Of a DNA stretch of 64,000 nt, positions 1 through 8,084 are shown one piece after another. How positions within the stretch are numbered: position 1 is the first letter of the stretch; every line of letters starts with the position of its first letter. The stretch comes from Mesorhizobium ventifaucium (GTDB taxonomy: Bacteria > Pseudomonadota > Alphaproteobacteria > Rhizobiales > Rhizobiaceae), in NCBI RefSeq assembly GCF_935822925.1, contig NZ_CAKXZS010000023.1, positions 310,001 to 374,000 of the forward strand. Direction: 5' to 3'. The translations under genes and the position numbers were made by a program. Below the pieces are notes generated by a model that saw only the letters and a program-made list of their open reading frames with translations, was not told the origin of the DNA and searched no databases.

Positions 1-613
1 CTGCGATTTCGTCCCACATTACCATGCCGTGACGCTGCGCATTGGATTTTGTGACAACTGTCAGGAGCTTTCGCGGGCGTGACTGCGCCAGCCGGAATGC
101 ATAGCGCATGATGCGGGTGACGCCGACGCGCGTGAAGATCGCGACCTCGGTTCCGACCTCCTCGGCGAGGCCGCGATGGGCTCGGCCGCCGTGGCCCGAA
201 TACTCGCCCTCGGAATTCTCCCGCACGATCACCCAATCCAGATCGCCAGGGCCAACGCCCGCCAGCGGCGAAACAATACCGGGCAATATCCTTGTCGGCC
301 GCACGTTCGCATATTGATCAAAGCCTTGGCAGATCGGCAGCCGGAGGCCCCAGAGCGTGATGTCGTCGGGCACATCGGGAGCGCCTACCGCGCCAAAGAA
401 GATAGCGTCGAAGCGCTTCAGTTGCGCCACCCCATCTTCGGGCATCATCCGACCATGGGCCTTGTAGTAGTCTGAGCCCCAGTCGAAGTGCTGGACGCGC
501 AGCTTGAAGTCGCCGCAGCGCTGCTGCAGCGCCTCAAGCGCCTGGAGACCGGCGGCAATGACCTCCGGGCCGATCCCGTCGGCTGGAATGGCGGCAATCT
601 CTTATTCGCGCAT
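1..613 (-). pseudogene. ttuC: Tartrate dehydrogenase (TtuC type), 5' part, with a stop at codon 4
   Basis: The minus-strand frame reads through the left edge and gives a protein of the isocitrate/isopropylmalate dehydrogenase family. Visible blocks are ADGIGPEV near the N-terminus, FDAIFFGAVGAPDVPD, the substrate-arginine region TLWGLRLPICQGFDQYANVR, ENSEGEYSG and VVTKSNAQRHG. This family oxidises tartrate or D-malate with NAD and a divalent metal, in the cytoplasm. The natural start ATG is at 613-611, but codon 4 (604-602) is TAA where relatives have a tyrosine codon in a short conserved N-terminus (I recall MREYKIAAIPADGIGPEV). The next in-frame ATG pair lies about 50 codons downstream and would remove the first Rossmann elements. 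The remainder is intact as far as the edge. It lies downstream of the FAD oxidoreductase on the same strand. The family is clear; whether it is functional is doubtful. Confidence 0.8.
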
Positions 614-695
614 CGTCACTTTACCTGTTTTCAGTGCTGGCCGCATCGCGGCCTCGATCTCGTGTGTGACCTGATGTACTTGGCAAACGGTCTTC

Positions 696-2021
696 TCAGA
701 ATTCAGCGACCTTGCCCCACGCAGCTGAATTCAGACGCTCCGGCCTATAAGGACGCGGATCGACGATCGGCTCGCTGCCGGTGATGATATCGGCGATCAT
801 ATGTCCAGCGCCGGGCCCGATCCCGAAGCCGTGGCCGCTAAATCCCGCCGCCAGGATGAAGCCCGGAATCCCCTCCACTTCACCGATTGCCGGGATGCCA
901 TCGGGCGTGCTGTCGACATAGCCCGCCCAAGCATGAGAAATCGCGGTGCGCTGGAACTCGGGCAGCAATTCGCAGGCTCTTTGATATGTCAGCCGAATCT
1001 GCCTCATGTCAGGTTTGGGGTCGAGAATCCGATTCCGTTCCATTGGTGTCACGTCGTCAAGCACCCATTTCCTCAGGCTTTCATGACCTTGACGCCAGCC
1101 CTCGAACGATCCCGGGGCCAGACTGCGCCAGCGGCGGGCGAACATGGGCACGAACTCGCGGCTGAACCTGAGCTGCTGCGGCGTTGGATCGACCCGCGCC
1201 CGCCCGCTGATCGCCAGCGCGTATCCGCCGTTGCTGCGTCGCGTCAGGGAGACGCGCGCGGTATGCAGGGCATCCGGCAGGCCATTTGCGCCCGGCGCTA
1301 CGGATAGAATGGACTGACGCACGGCAGCTTGCGGGAAACGAATACCAAGCTGGTTGCAGAAGGAAGAAGCCCACGCGCCTCCGGCCATGACCACGGTCGT
1401 TGTCCGGATGGTTCCGGCTTCTGTAACGACGCCGCTGACCCGGCCGGCGCTCAGCTCCAGCCCGCGCGCCGCGCAATTCTGATGTACGGTGCCGCCGGCC
1501 GCCATGATACCGCGCGCGGCGACGGGCACCGCCTTTGAAGGATCCGCCGTTCCGTCAGTTGGCGAGAACACGCCGCCTTTCCATTTGCGGCCGGTCGCCT
1601 TGCCCCGTTCGGTGGCTTCTTCCGCGCTCAGCACATGCGTCGTGACGCCAACCGTCCTCGCGAAATCGCGCCACTTTGCCCAGCCTGCCAGCTCGTTTTC
1701 GTCCTGCGAGAGATAGAGCAGGCCGCAGCGGCGGAAGCCGGTGTCCTCGCCTGTCTCCTGCGCCACTTTCTCCCAGAGATCGAGGCTCCTGGTTGCCATC
1801 GGCAACTCGCGTGCGTCACGGTTCTGCTGACGGCACCAGCCCCAGTTGCGGCTGGACTGTTCGGCGGCAACGCGCCCCTTCTCCAGCAGGGCAACGCTGA
1901 CGCCGCGGCGCGCGAGACAATAGGCCGTGAATACGCCTACCACGCCGCCGCCGATGACGACGACGTCCGCCTCGCGAGGCAGGGATGGGCTGGAATCGAT
2001 GTGAATGAGCGGTGCGGGCAT
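696..2021 (-). CDS. FAD-dependent oxidoreductase (DAO family)
   Basis: A 441-aa flavoenzyme of the D-amino-acid oxidase/glycine oxidase superfamily. It has an N-terminal FAD-binding beta-alpha-beta motif (VVVIGGGVVG, about residues 21-30), the SSRNWGWCRQQ block that often follows the FAD site in this group, and a C-terminal GFGIGPGAGHMIAD block closing the FAD domain. Such enzymes oxidise secondary or primary amines or amino acids, giving an imine and reduced flavin; the substrate cannot be read from sequence. The start at 2021 follows a GGAG 7 bases upstream; the frame stays open further upstream, but that part has no family resemblance. It is divergent from the peptide transporter run and is followed by the tartrate dehydrogenase gene. 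Confidence 0.85.
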   Translation of the reverse strand: MPAPLIHIDSSPSLPREADVVVIGGGVVGVFTAYCLARRGVSVALLEKGRVAAEQSSRNWGWCRQQNRDARELPMATRSLDLWEKVAQETGEDTGFRRCGLLYLSQDENELAGWAKWRDFARTVGVTTHVLSAEEATERGKATGRKWKGGVFSPTDGTADPSKAVPVAARGIMAAGGTVHQNCAARGLELSAGRVSGVVTEAGTIRTTTVVMAGGAWASSFCNQLGIRFPQAAVRQSILSVAPGANGLPDALHTARVSLTRRSNGGYALAISGRARVDPTPQQLRFSREFVPMFARRWRSLAPGSFEGWRQGHESLRKWVLDDVTPMERNRILDPKPDMRQIRLTYQRACELLPEFQRTAISHAWAGYVDSTPDGIPAIGEVEGIPGFILAAGFSGHGFGIGPGAGHMIADIITGSEPIVDPRPYRPERLNSAAWGKVAEF

Positions 2022-2323
2022 GGATGGGACTCCGGTAATTTGATGCATCCTAACCTGCGGCCCGCAGAGGCAGGCTGCGGAGTTCATGCCTGGACGGAAT
2101 TTCCTGCGGTTTGCAGCCCATGGAACAGGCAATTGTTGCCGAAAGAAGTTTGCTGGCGCCCAACCTCGCTCGGGCAAGCAGGAGTACACTTCATCCAGTC
2201 TCGTGATCTGCGGCATGGGCCTTTCGGGACGCGGGGCGCGGTGAGGCTGTCGCGCACGAACTGCCGGACGAAAGACGTGGTTGTCTGATCCCGGGTTCTG
2301 CGCCGGAACGGGAGCAGAGTGAA
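2022..2323. other. Divergent intergenic region, no gene seen
   Basis: This stretch separates the minus-strand flavoenzyme from the plus-strand transporter run. It must hold the promoter of the flavoenzyme. Open frames here have no recognisable family and I could not find a convincing sigma-70 promoter, terminator or long inverted repeat by eye. Confidence 0.4.
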
Positions 2324-2440
2324 ATGCCGAACGTGACGTTCTTTTCAGAAGTTCCTGCCGCCCGAGGGCCAAATTTCGACGACTATGCGGATGCAGAACA
2401 GTCAAACTGGCTGAAAGAACGGAGCAACCCTTCCTTATAA
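2324..2440 (+). CDS. Possible 38-aa small protein
   Basis: A short frame with ATG at 2324 and stop TAA at 2438-2440. It is preceded by GGGAG with about 9 bases of spacing, a good ribosome binding site for this genome. The product starts MPNVTFFSEVPAARG, is soluble and mildly acidic, and has no family I recognise. It could be the remains of a longer gene or a chance frame. Confidence 0.3.
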   Translation: MPNVTFFSEVPAARGPNFDDYADAEQSNWLKERSNPSL

Positions 2441-2554
2441 CGGGCAAGCTCCAGAGCACTTCCGATAGGCAGGGCTTACGCCTTCGGAGAGTTCTCCAAG
2501 AAAAGGGAACAGCGTCCGGTCCACGGACCGAATTTCATCAAGGGAGCCGCCAGG

Positions 2555-2698
2555 ATGAGCAGAATCCGTCTCTCACAGCCTCAGCGCTCGAAGCGCCGAG
2601 ACGGCCAGACGACGGACGCTAAGATGAGGCGCTTCTGCTCAAAGCGCGATGATGCGGTCCGCAGCAGCGTGGACCCGCTCGGTTCAAACGGGAGATGA
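2555..2698 (+). CDS. Possible 47-aa leader peptide upstream of the ABC ATPase gene
   Basis: ATG at 2555 is preceded by GGGAG with 8 bases of spacing. The frame encodes a basic peptide rich in Arg and Ser (starts MSRIRLSQPQRSKRRDG) and ends in TGA at 2696-2698. That stop overlaps the ATG at 2695 as ATGA, the first of two candidate starts of the transporter ATPase. Translational coupling is therefore possible. No family recognised; a leader-ORF role is inference from position only. Confidence 0.3.
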   Translation: MSRIRLSQPQRSKRRDGQTTDAKMRRFCSKRDDAVRSSVDPLGSNGR

Positions 2699-2703
2699 TC
2701 GCA

Positions 2704-4368
2704 ATGGCCGCAAGCATCCAGCCTATACCCCCCCACGATGTGGCGCTTTCGGTGTGCGACCTTACGGTGAATCTGCCGAAAGGCATGGAACGGACTTATG
2801 CCGTCGAGAACATCTCCTTTGATCTGAAACGCGGGCAGATCCTGTGCGTCATTGGCGAGTCCGGATCGGGCAAGTCGGTCACCGCCAACGCCATCATGGG
2901 GCTTCTGCCGAAGGTGATCCGCGTCTCCTCGGGCACCATCCAACTGGATGGGATGAACATCATAGGCCTGTCGCCGGACAAGCTGCGCAGCCTGCGGGGC
3001 CGGGTGGTGTCGATGATCTTCCAGGATCCGCTGTCGGCGCTCAATCCGTTGATGACCGTGGGCGCACAGATCGACGAGGTGATGGCGGCGCACGGCGTCG
3101 GCACTCCGAAATCGCGTCGCGGCCGGGCTATCGAGCTGCTGACCGAGGTGGGACTGCCGGACCCGGAACTCATGTACCACCAGTATCCGTTCCGCCTCTC
3201 CGGCGGGCAGCGGCAGCGGGTGATGATCGCCATGGCGCTGGCGCTTGAACCGACGATCCTGATCGCGGATGAACCGACGACCGCGCTCGACGTGACCACC
3301 CAGGCACAGATTCTGGAGCTGATCCGCGACATTCAGCGCCGCAAGGGGATGAGCGTCATGTTCATCACTCACGACTTCGGCGTGGTGGCCGAGATCGCAG
3401 ACAGCGTCGTCGTGATGGAGAAGGGCCACATCGTCGAGCAGGGTAGTGCTCAACAGGTCCTGAAGTCGCCTGGCCATCCCTACACAAGGCGCCTTATCGC
3501 AGCCGTCCCGCACCTGACCGGTGAGGACCGCGTTCCTCTGGAGACGGCCGACAAAGCGCCGATCCTGAAGGTCGAAGGCCTGATGAAGACCTACCGCAGC
3601 GGCAGTTCCCTGTTCAGCGCGCAGCGCGTCGTGCCCGCGGTCAACGAGGTCTCGTTCGATCTGGCGCCTGGGCGCACGCTGGGCGTTGTCGGCGAAAGCG
3701 GTTCCGGCAAATCGTCGCTTGGTCGTCTTTTGATCAAGCTGCTGGACAGCGACGGCGGCGGGATTCTGTTCGAGGGCCGCGACATCGCCAAGCTTTCCGA
3801 AGCCGAATTCCGCCCGCTGCGGCCGCGGGTCCAGATGATCTTCCAGGATCCCTTCGCGTCGCTCAACCCGCGCTCGACGATCGGCCACATCCTGACCGTT
3901 GGCCCGATCGCGCACGGGACGCCCTATGCCCAGGCGCGTGAAGAGGCGAAGGCGCTCCTGGCTCATGTCGGGCTCGATGCCGGCGCCTTTGATCGCTTTC
4001 CGCATGAATTTTCCGGTGGGCAGCGCCAGCGCATCGGCATCGCTCGGGCACTGATGTTCAAGCCGAAGCTGCTGATCGCCGACGAAGCTGTGTCGGCGCT
4101 CGACGTGTCGATCCAGGCCCAGATCCTGCAGCTGCTCGACCAGATCCAGCGGGAGACCGGCGTGTCGATGATCTTCATCACCCACGACCTGCGCGTCGCC
4201 AGCCAGATCTGCGACGAGATCGCGGTGATGCAGAAAGGGCGGATCGTCGAACGCGGACCGCCATCGCAAATCTTCCTCGACCCGCAATCAGCCTACACAC
4301 GTGAGCTGGTGGCGGCGATTCCTGGAGAGCGGCCGGGAACGACCCGCCCGGTTGCAGCAAACGGATAA
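2704..4368 (+). CDS. Dipeptide/oligopeptide ABC transporter, fused DppD-DppF ATPase
   Basis: A 554-aa protein with two complete ABC ATPase halves, corresponding to DppD and DppF joined in one chain. Half 1 has Walker A GESGSGKS (51-58), signature LSGGQRQR (about 165) and Walker B LIADEPT (about 186). Half 2 has Walker A GESGSGKSS (about 330), signature FSGGQRQR (about 436) and Walker B LIADEAVSALD. It powers import through the two permeases encoded downstream. ATG 2704 has GGGAG at 2690-2694 with 9 bases of spacing; ATG 2695 sits directly on that site and is less likely, though it overlaps the stop of a small upstream ORF. First transporter gene of the run, followed after 39 bases by the binding protein. 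Confidence 0.92.
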   Translation: MAASIQPIPPHDVALSVCDLTVNLPKGMERTYAVENISFDLKRGQILCVIGESGSGKSVTANAIMGLLPKVIRVSSGTIQLDGMNIIGLSPDKLRSLRGRVVSMIFQDPLSALNPLMTVGAQIDEVMAAHGVGTPKSRRGRAIELLTEVGLPDPELMYHQYPFRLSGGQRQRVMIAMALALEPTILIADEPTTALDVTTQAQILELIRDIQRRKGMSVMFITHDFGVVAEIADSVVVMEKGHIVEQGSAQQVLKSPGHPYTRRLIAAVPHLTGEDRVPLETADKAPILKVEGLMKTYRSGSSLFSAQRVVPAVNEVSFDLAPGRTLGVVGESGSGKSSLGRLLIKLLDSDGGGILFEGRDIAKLSEAEFRPLRPRVQMIFQDPFASLNPRSTIGHILTVGPIAHGTPYAQAREEAKALLAHVGLDAGAFDRFPHEFSGGQRQRIGIARALMFKPKLLIADEAVSALDVSIQAQILQLLDQIQRETGVSMIFITHDLRVASQICDEIAVMQKGRIVERGPPSQIFLDPQSAYTRELVAAIPGERPGTTRPVAANG

Positions 4369-4407
4369 TAGCCACGGCGGACACCGCCAGAACAAGGGGA
4401 ATTGCAA

Positions 4408-6078
4408 ATGACTGAACGCTCAAACACCAAATCAAACTACTCGCGACGCGATGCACTACGATTGATGGCGATAGGCGGGGCGGCTGGCCTCATTGCGCCC
4501 AATCTGTTGGGCAAACCCGCCTTCGCCCAGAACCCGCCAGCGAGCCCAACCGGCCGCGTCGTCGTCGGACTGTCGCAGGAGCCCACCGTATTCAATCCGT
4601 TGATGCCGCATATCGAGGTCGACGACGCTGTGCATTTCTCGCTTTTCGATGCGCTCTTCCGCATGGATCCCAAAGGCATTCTTCAGCCCAATCTTGCGGT
4701 CGAACTGCCAAGCCAGAAAAACGGCGGCATTTCAGAGGACGGTCTCAAGTGGCACATCCGCCTGCGTGACGATGTCCGCTGGCACGACGGCAAGCCCTTC
4801 ACGGCCGAGGATGTGAAATTCACTCTTGAGCTCATCACCAATCCGAAATTCCGGGCGTGGCGCACGGCCGGCCATTCGCTGGTGCGCGATATCAAGGTGG
4901 TCTCGCCGACCGAGCTGACCTGGCGGATGGAGGAGGCTTTCGCCCCCTATTTGTCGTTTCTCGCCGAAACCTTCATGGTTCCCAAGCACATCCTCGAAAA
5001 GGAGGCCGACCCCAACGCCGCCGCCTTCAATCAGACGCCTGTCGGCACTGGCGCATTCAAGTGGGCGCAGCGCGTTGCCGGCGATCATATCGAACTCGTC
5101 GCGAACGCGGATTATGCCGGGGAGGGCCCCTATTTGGAGCGGCTCGTCTTCAAATACATCCCCGACATGACGGTGCTCTACACCCAATTCAAGAGCGGCG
5201 ACATCGATCTTGTCGACCAGGCATACATAACCGCCGACCACTACGCGGAAGCCAGCACACTATCGGATCGCGTGGTCAAGCTGGAGCCTGGAGCATCGGT
5301 CGAGTCCATCTATCTCAATCTTGAGAAGCCGCAATTCAAGGACCCGGCGGTCCGCCAGGCGCTCTACGCGGCAATCGACAGGAAAGCGATCCTCGAAGCA
5401 CTTTATTACGGGGTCCACAAACCCACCGAGACGTTCATGCCGCAGAATTCCTACTATTACAATCCGAACCTGCCGGCACAGGAGTTCAACCTCGAGCGCG
5501 CCAGCCAGATCCTCGACGAGGCCGGCTGGGTACCCGGAGCCGATGGAATACGGGCGAAGGACGGGGTGCGCCTGTCGTTCGCCAACTCCACCACCTCCGG
5601 CAACCATTTGCGCGAGCAGACGCAGCAGTTCCTGCAGCAGACATTCGCCGAGATCGGGGTGGAGATGACCATCTCGAACCTGCCGGCCGCTGTCATGTGG
5701 GGCGATTTTTGGCTCAAATCGCAGTTCGAGTCAGCCATCTCCGGTGTAACCAATGTCATCGCGGGCGACCCCGACGTTTCCAACCGCCTGCACAGCAAGG
5801 CGATCGTCGCCAAGGGCGGAAAGGGCTCAAACACCGGCCAATACTCCAACCCGGAGGTCGATGCGCTGCTCGAGAAGGGCGCCCGCACCTTCGATCGGGA
5901 ACAGCGGCGCGCCATCTATCTGCGCGTGCAGGAAATCGTTCGTCAGGATCTGCCGTTCCTGCCTCTGTTTGCCTCCACCAACGTGTTCGGCCGCAAGCAA
6001 GGGCTGGAGGGTTTCGAGGCAAATTCCAACACCCGCGTCGCATCCTGGCATGCCGCCGGATGGCATTGGAAGGCATGA
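4408..6078 (+). CDS. ABC transporter substrate-binding protein, family 5, Tat-exported
   Basis: A 556-aa periplasmic binding protein of SBP family 5 (peptides, nickel, opines and similar ligands). The N-terminus carries a twin-arginine signal, SRRDALRLM with RR at residues 13-14, then a hydrophobic stretch ending near PAFAQ. Family blocks include VGLSQEPTVFNPL, RDDVRWHDGKPFTAEDVKF and IDRKAILEALYYG. The start ATG at 4408 has AAGGGGA 7 bases upstream; a TTG two codons earlier is unlikely. It delivers the ligand to the DppB/DppC-type permeases encoded next. The ligand is unknown; the neighbouring amine oxidases suggest an amino-acid derivative (inference). Confidence 0.9.
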   Translation: MTERSNTKSNYSRRDALRLMAIGGAAGLIAPNLLGKPAFAQNPPASPTGRVVVGLSQEPTVFNPLMPHIEVDDAVHFSLFDALFRMDPKGILQPNLAVELPSQKNGGISEDGLKWHIRLRDDVRWHDGKPFTAEDVKFTLELITNPKFRAWRTAGHSLVRDIKVVSPTELTWRMEEAFAPYLSFLAETFMVPKHILEKEADPNAAAFNQTPVGTGAFKWAQRVAGDHIELVANADYAGEGPYLERLVFKYIPDMTVLYTQFKSGDIDLVDQAYITADHYAEASTLSDRVVKLEPGASVESIYLNLEKPQFKDPAVRQALYAAIDRKAILEALYYGVHKPTETFMPQNSYYYNPNLPAQEFNLERASQILDEAGWVPGADGIRAKDGVRLSFANSTTSGNHLREQTQQFLQQTFAEIGVEMTISNLPAAVMWGDFWLKSQFESAISGVTNVIAGDPDVSNRLHSKAIVAKGGKGSNTGQYSNPEVDALLEKGARTFDREQRRAIYLRVQEIVRQDLPFLPLFASTNVFGRKQGLEGFEANSNTRVASWHAAGWHWKA

Positions 6079-6087
6079 CATCCATAC

Positions 6088-6112
6088 GCCGCCGCCGCCT
6101 CGCGGCGGCGGC
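6088..6112 (+). promoter_or_regulatory. GC-rich stem-loop between binding-protein and permease genes
   Basis: A perfect 11-bp inverted repeat (GCCGCCGCCGC, 3-base loop CTC, GCGGCGGCGGC) starts 9 bases after the binding-protein stop. There is no T tract after it, so it is unlikely to be a full terminator. In this position such hairpins commonly protect the upstream mRNA from 3' decay and lower expression of the permease genes; that role is inferred. Confidence 0.6.
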
Positions 6113-6124
6113 CAGTCACCGGCC

Positions 6125-6159
6125 CTGTCTTGAAAGAGGGGGCGCTGTCTTGAAAGAGG
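6125..6159 (+). repeat. 20-bp tandem duplication containing the permease ribosome binding site
   Basis: The 15-mer CTGTCTTGAAAGAGG occurs at 6125-6139 and again at 6145-6159 (period 20). The second copy carries the AAGAGGAGAG purine stretch that serves the permease start at 6168; the first carries a matching AAGAGGGGG. Confidence 0.8.
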
Positions 6160-6167
6160 AGAGATGA

Positions 6168-7118
6168 ATGCGCGGCTTCCTGCTCAACCGGCTCTCACAG
6201 AGCCTCATCCTGCTCCTGATCGTCTCGGTCATCGGCTTCCTCGTCCTGAACCTGCTACCTGGCGGGCCGCTGGCACAATTCGGGCTCGATCCCGGCATGA
6301 CGCAGGACGATCTCGATCGCCTGAAAGAGCAATTGGGGCTGAACCGACCGCTTTTGATGCAATATTTCGACTGGGCCTGGCGGCTTCTCCAGGGCGACTG
6401 GGGCCACTCCTTCCGCGACGGCACGCCTGTGCTGGCAGTGATTGGCCGACACGTCCCTGCGACGCTGCTGCTGATGGGTACGTCCACCGCGATTGCGATC
6501 GCCATCGGCACCTGGATCGGCATTCGTGGCGCCACGCACCGCTATTCGCTGTTCGACCATATGGCGACGATCGGAGCGATGGTCGCGCTGTCGATCCCGA
6601 CCTTCTGGTTCGGGCTAGTCGGCATCTACATCTTCTCCCTGCAGCTGGGCTGGCTGCCTGCAGGCAACATGTACACGATCGGCGACGGTTCGGTCCTGAA
6701 CTACCTGCATCACCTGATCCTGCCAAGCATCGTGCTGTCGCTGGTGCATGTCGCGATCTGGAGCCGCTACATGCGCACGGCGACGCTCGACGCCATCAGC
6801 CAGGATTTCGTCAAGACCGCCCGCGCCAAGGGCCTGAGCGAGCGCCGAGTCATCATGAAGCACGTCGTCGGCAATGCGCTTTTGCCGATGATCACACTGG
6901 CCGGGGTCCAGCTTCCCAGCATCCTGACCGGCGCGCTGGTAACGGAGACAGTGTTTACCTGGCCGGGGATGGGTCGACTGTTCCTGGACAGCCTCGGCTA
7001 CAGCGACTACCCGGTCGTGATGGGACTGCTGATGTTCTCAGCCATTCTCGTCATTCTGGGCAACCTGATCGCAGATATTGCCGTGGCGATCGTCGACCCG
7101 CGCATTCGTCTGGGTTGA
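6168..7118 (+). CDS. ABC transporter permease, DppB type
   Basis: A 316-aa inner-membrane protein with about six transmembrane segments, starting with a hydrophobic segment (SLILLLIVSVIGFLVL). It has the conserved DppB features: LGLNRPLLMQYFDW near residue 60, and the cytoplasmic EAA-type loop around RTARAKGLSERRVIMKHVV that contacts the ATPase. It forms the channel with the DppC-type partner. ATG 6168 is preceded by AGGAGAG; an out-of-frame ATG lies four bases earlier. Gap of 35 bases to the next gene. Confidence 0.92.
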   Translation: MRGFLLNRLSQSLILLLIVSVIGFLVLNLLPGGPLAQFGLDPGMTQDDLDRLKEQLGLNRPLLMQYFDWAWRLLQGDWGHSFRDGTPVLAVIGRHVPATLLLMGTSTAIAIAIGTWIGIRGATHRYSLFDHMATIGAMVALSIPTFWFGLVGIYIFSLQLGWLPAGNMYTIGDGSVLNYLHHLILPSIVLSLVHVAIWSRYMRTATLDAISQDFVKTARAKGLSERRVIMKHVVGNALLPMITLAGVQLPSILTGALVTETVFTWPGMGRLFLDSLGYSDYPVVMGLLMFSAILVILGNLIADIAVAIVDPRIRLG

Positions 7119-7153
7119 GCGCGTAACCTCACGTCCAACAGGAGGCACCCGAA

Positions 7154-8032
7154 ATGACCGCTCTCGCCGCAAATGCAGGACCAAGCCGCTGGTGGCGCAG
7201 CCGCACCGTGCGCCGTTTCACGAGCCATCATCTGGCGTTGCTGGGGGTGGCGATGATCACCCTTCTGACGCTGGCATGCGTCTTCGGCCCTCATCTTCTG
7301 CCCTATGATTCCCTCTACATCGATTTGCGCGCCCGCTTTTCACCGCCGCTGACCGGTGACCACTATCTCGGGACCGATCCTTTGGGGCGGGACGTGGCAG
7401 CGCGACTGTTCATGGCGGGGAGGACTTCACTGCTGGTGGCTTTCTTTGCCATGCTGCTGTCGACGCTGATCGGAACGCTCGTCGGCGTGATCGCGGGCTA
7501 CCGCGGCGGCTGGATCGGCGCAGCGCTGATGCGCACGGTCGATGGCTTCCTGTCATTCCCCTCGATTTTCCTGCTGCTTGCCTTGGCCGCGGCACTCAAG
7601 CCGAGCCCGGCTATGGTCACCGTCATCGTCGCTGTCACCAGCTGGATGGAGGTAGCTCGAATTGTCGAGGCCGAGGTGCGGTCATTGCGCGAGCGCGAGT
7701 TTGTGCTGGCCGGGCGCATGCTGGGGCTTAGCGGTGCACATATCATGTTCCGCGAGATCCTGCCCAACGCCATGGGCCCGATCATCGTGGCCGCGACGCT
7801 GACAGTCGCGCACGCTATTCTCCTGGAAGCCTATATCAGTTTCCTGGGTTATGGCATTCAGCCGCCGCTGCCGAGCTGGGGCAACATGCTCGAGGGCGCC
7901 CAGCAGTATCTGGACAGTGCGCCCTGGCTGGCGATCATTCCCGGAGCCGCCATCACCATCGCCGTGACAAGCTTTAATTTCATCGGCGACGGGTTGCGCG
8001 ATGCGCTCGACGTGCGGGACGACCGTGTCTGA
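7154..8032 (+). CDS. ABC transporter permease, DppC type
   Basis: A 292-aa inner-membrane permease. It has the N-terminal OppC-like segment (RFTSHHLALLGVAMITLL), the family block YLGTDPLGRDVAARL near residue 75, and the ATPase-contact loop EFVLAGRMLGLSGAHIMFRE, followed by a C-terminal membrane domain ending GDGLRDALDVRD. The start has a strong AGGAGG site 9 bases upstream. It completes the importer encoded by this run. Confidence 0.92.
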   Translation: MTALAANAGPSRWWRSRTVRRFTSHHLALLGVAMITLLTLACVFGPHLLPYDSLYIDLRARFSPPLTGDHYLGTDPLGRDVAARLFMAGRTSLLVAFFAMLLSTLIGTLVGVIAGYRGGWIGAALMRTVDGFLSFPSIFLLLALAAALKPSPAMVTVIVAVTSWMEVARIVEAEVRSLREREFVLAGRMLGLSGAHIMFREILPNAMGPIIVAATLTVAHAILLEAYISFLGYGIQPPLPSWGNMLEGAQQYLDSAPWLAIIPGAAITIAVTSFNFIGDGLRDALDVRDDRV

Positions 8033-8084
8033 TCTCGCCGGCAAAAGCGGTCCCCTCCCGAAACCCCAGTGAGAAGTGACTCTG

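Noticed and set aside
2022..2459. N-terminal extension of the first FAD oxidoreductase
   Set aside because: The frame is open for 146 more codons, but there is no family likeness and a good ribosome site sits before the ATG at 2021.
2581..4287. Minus-strand open frame of 568 codons antisense to the fused ATPase gene
   Set aside because: It is the mirror of a well-supported ABC ATPase; its product is rich in Arg, His, Asp and Gln with no fold-like pattern, as expected of an antisense frame in GC-rich DNA.
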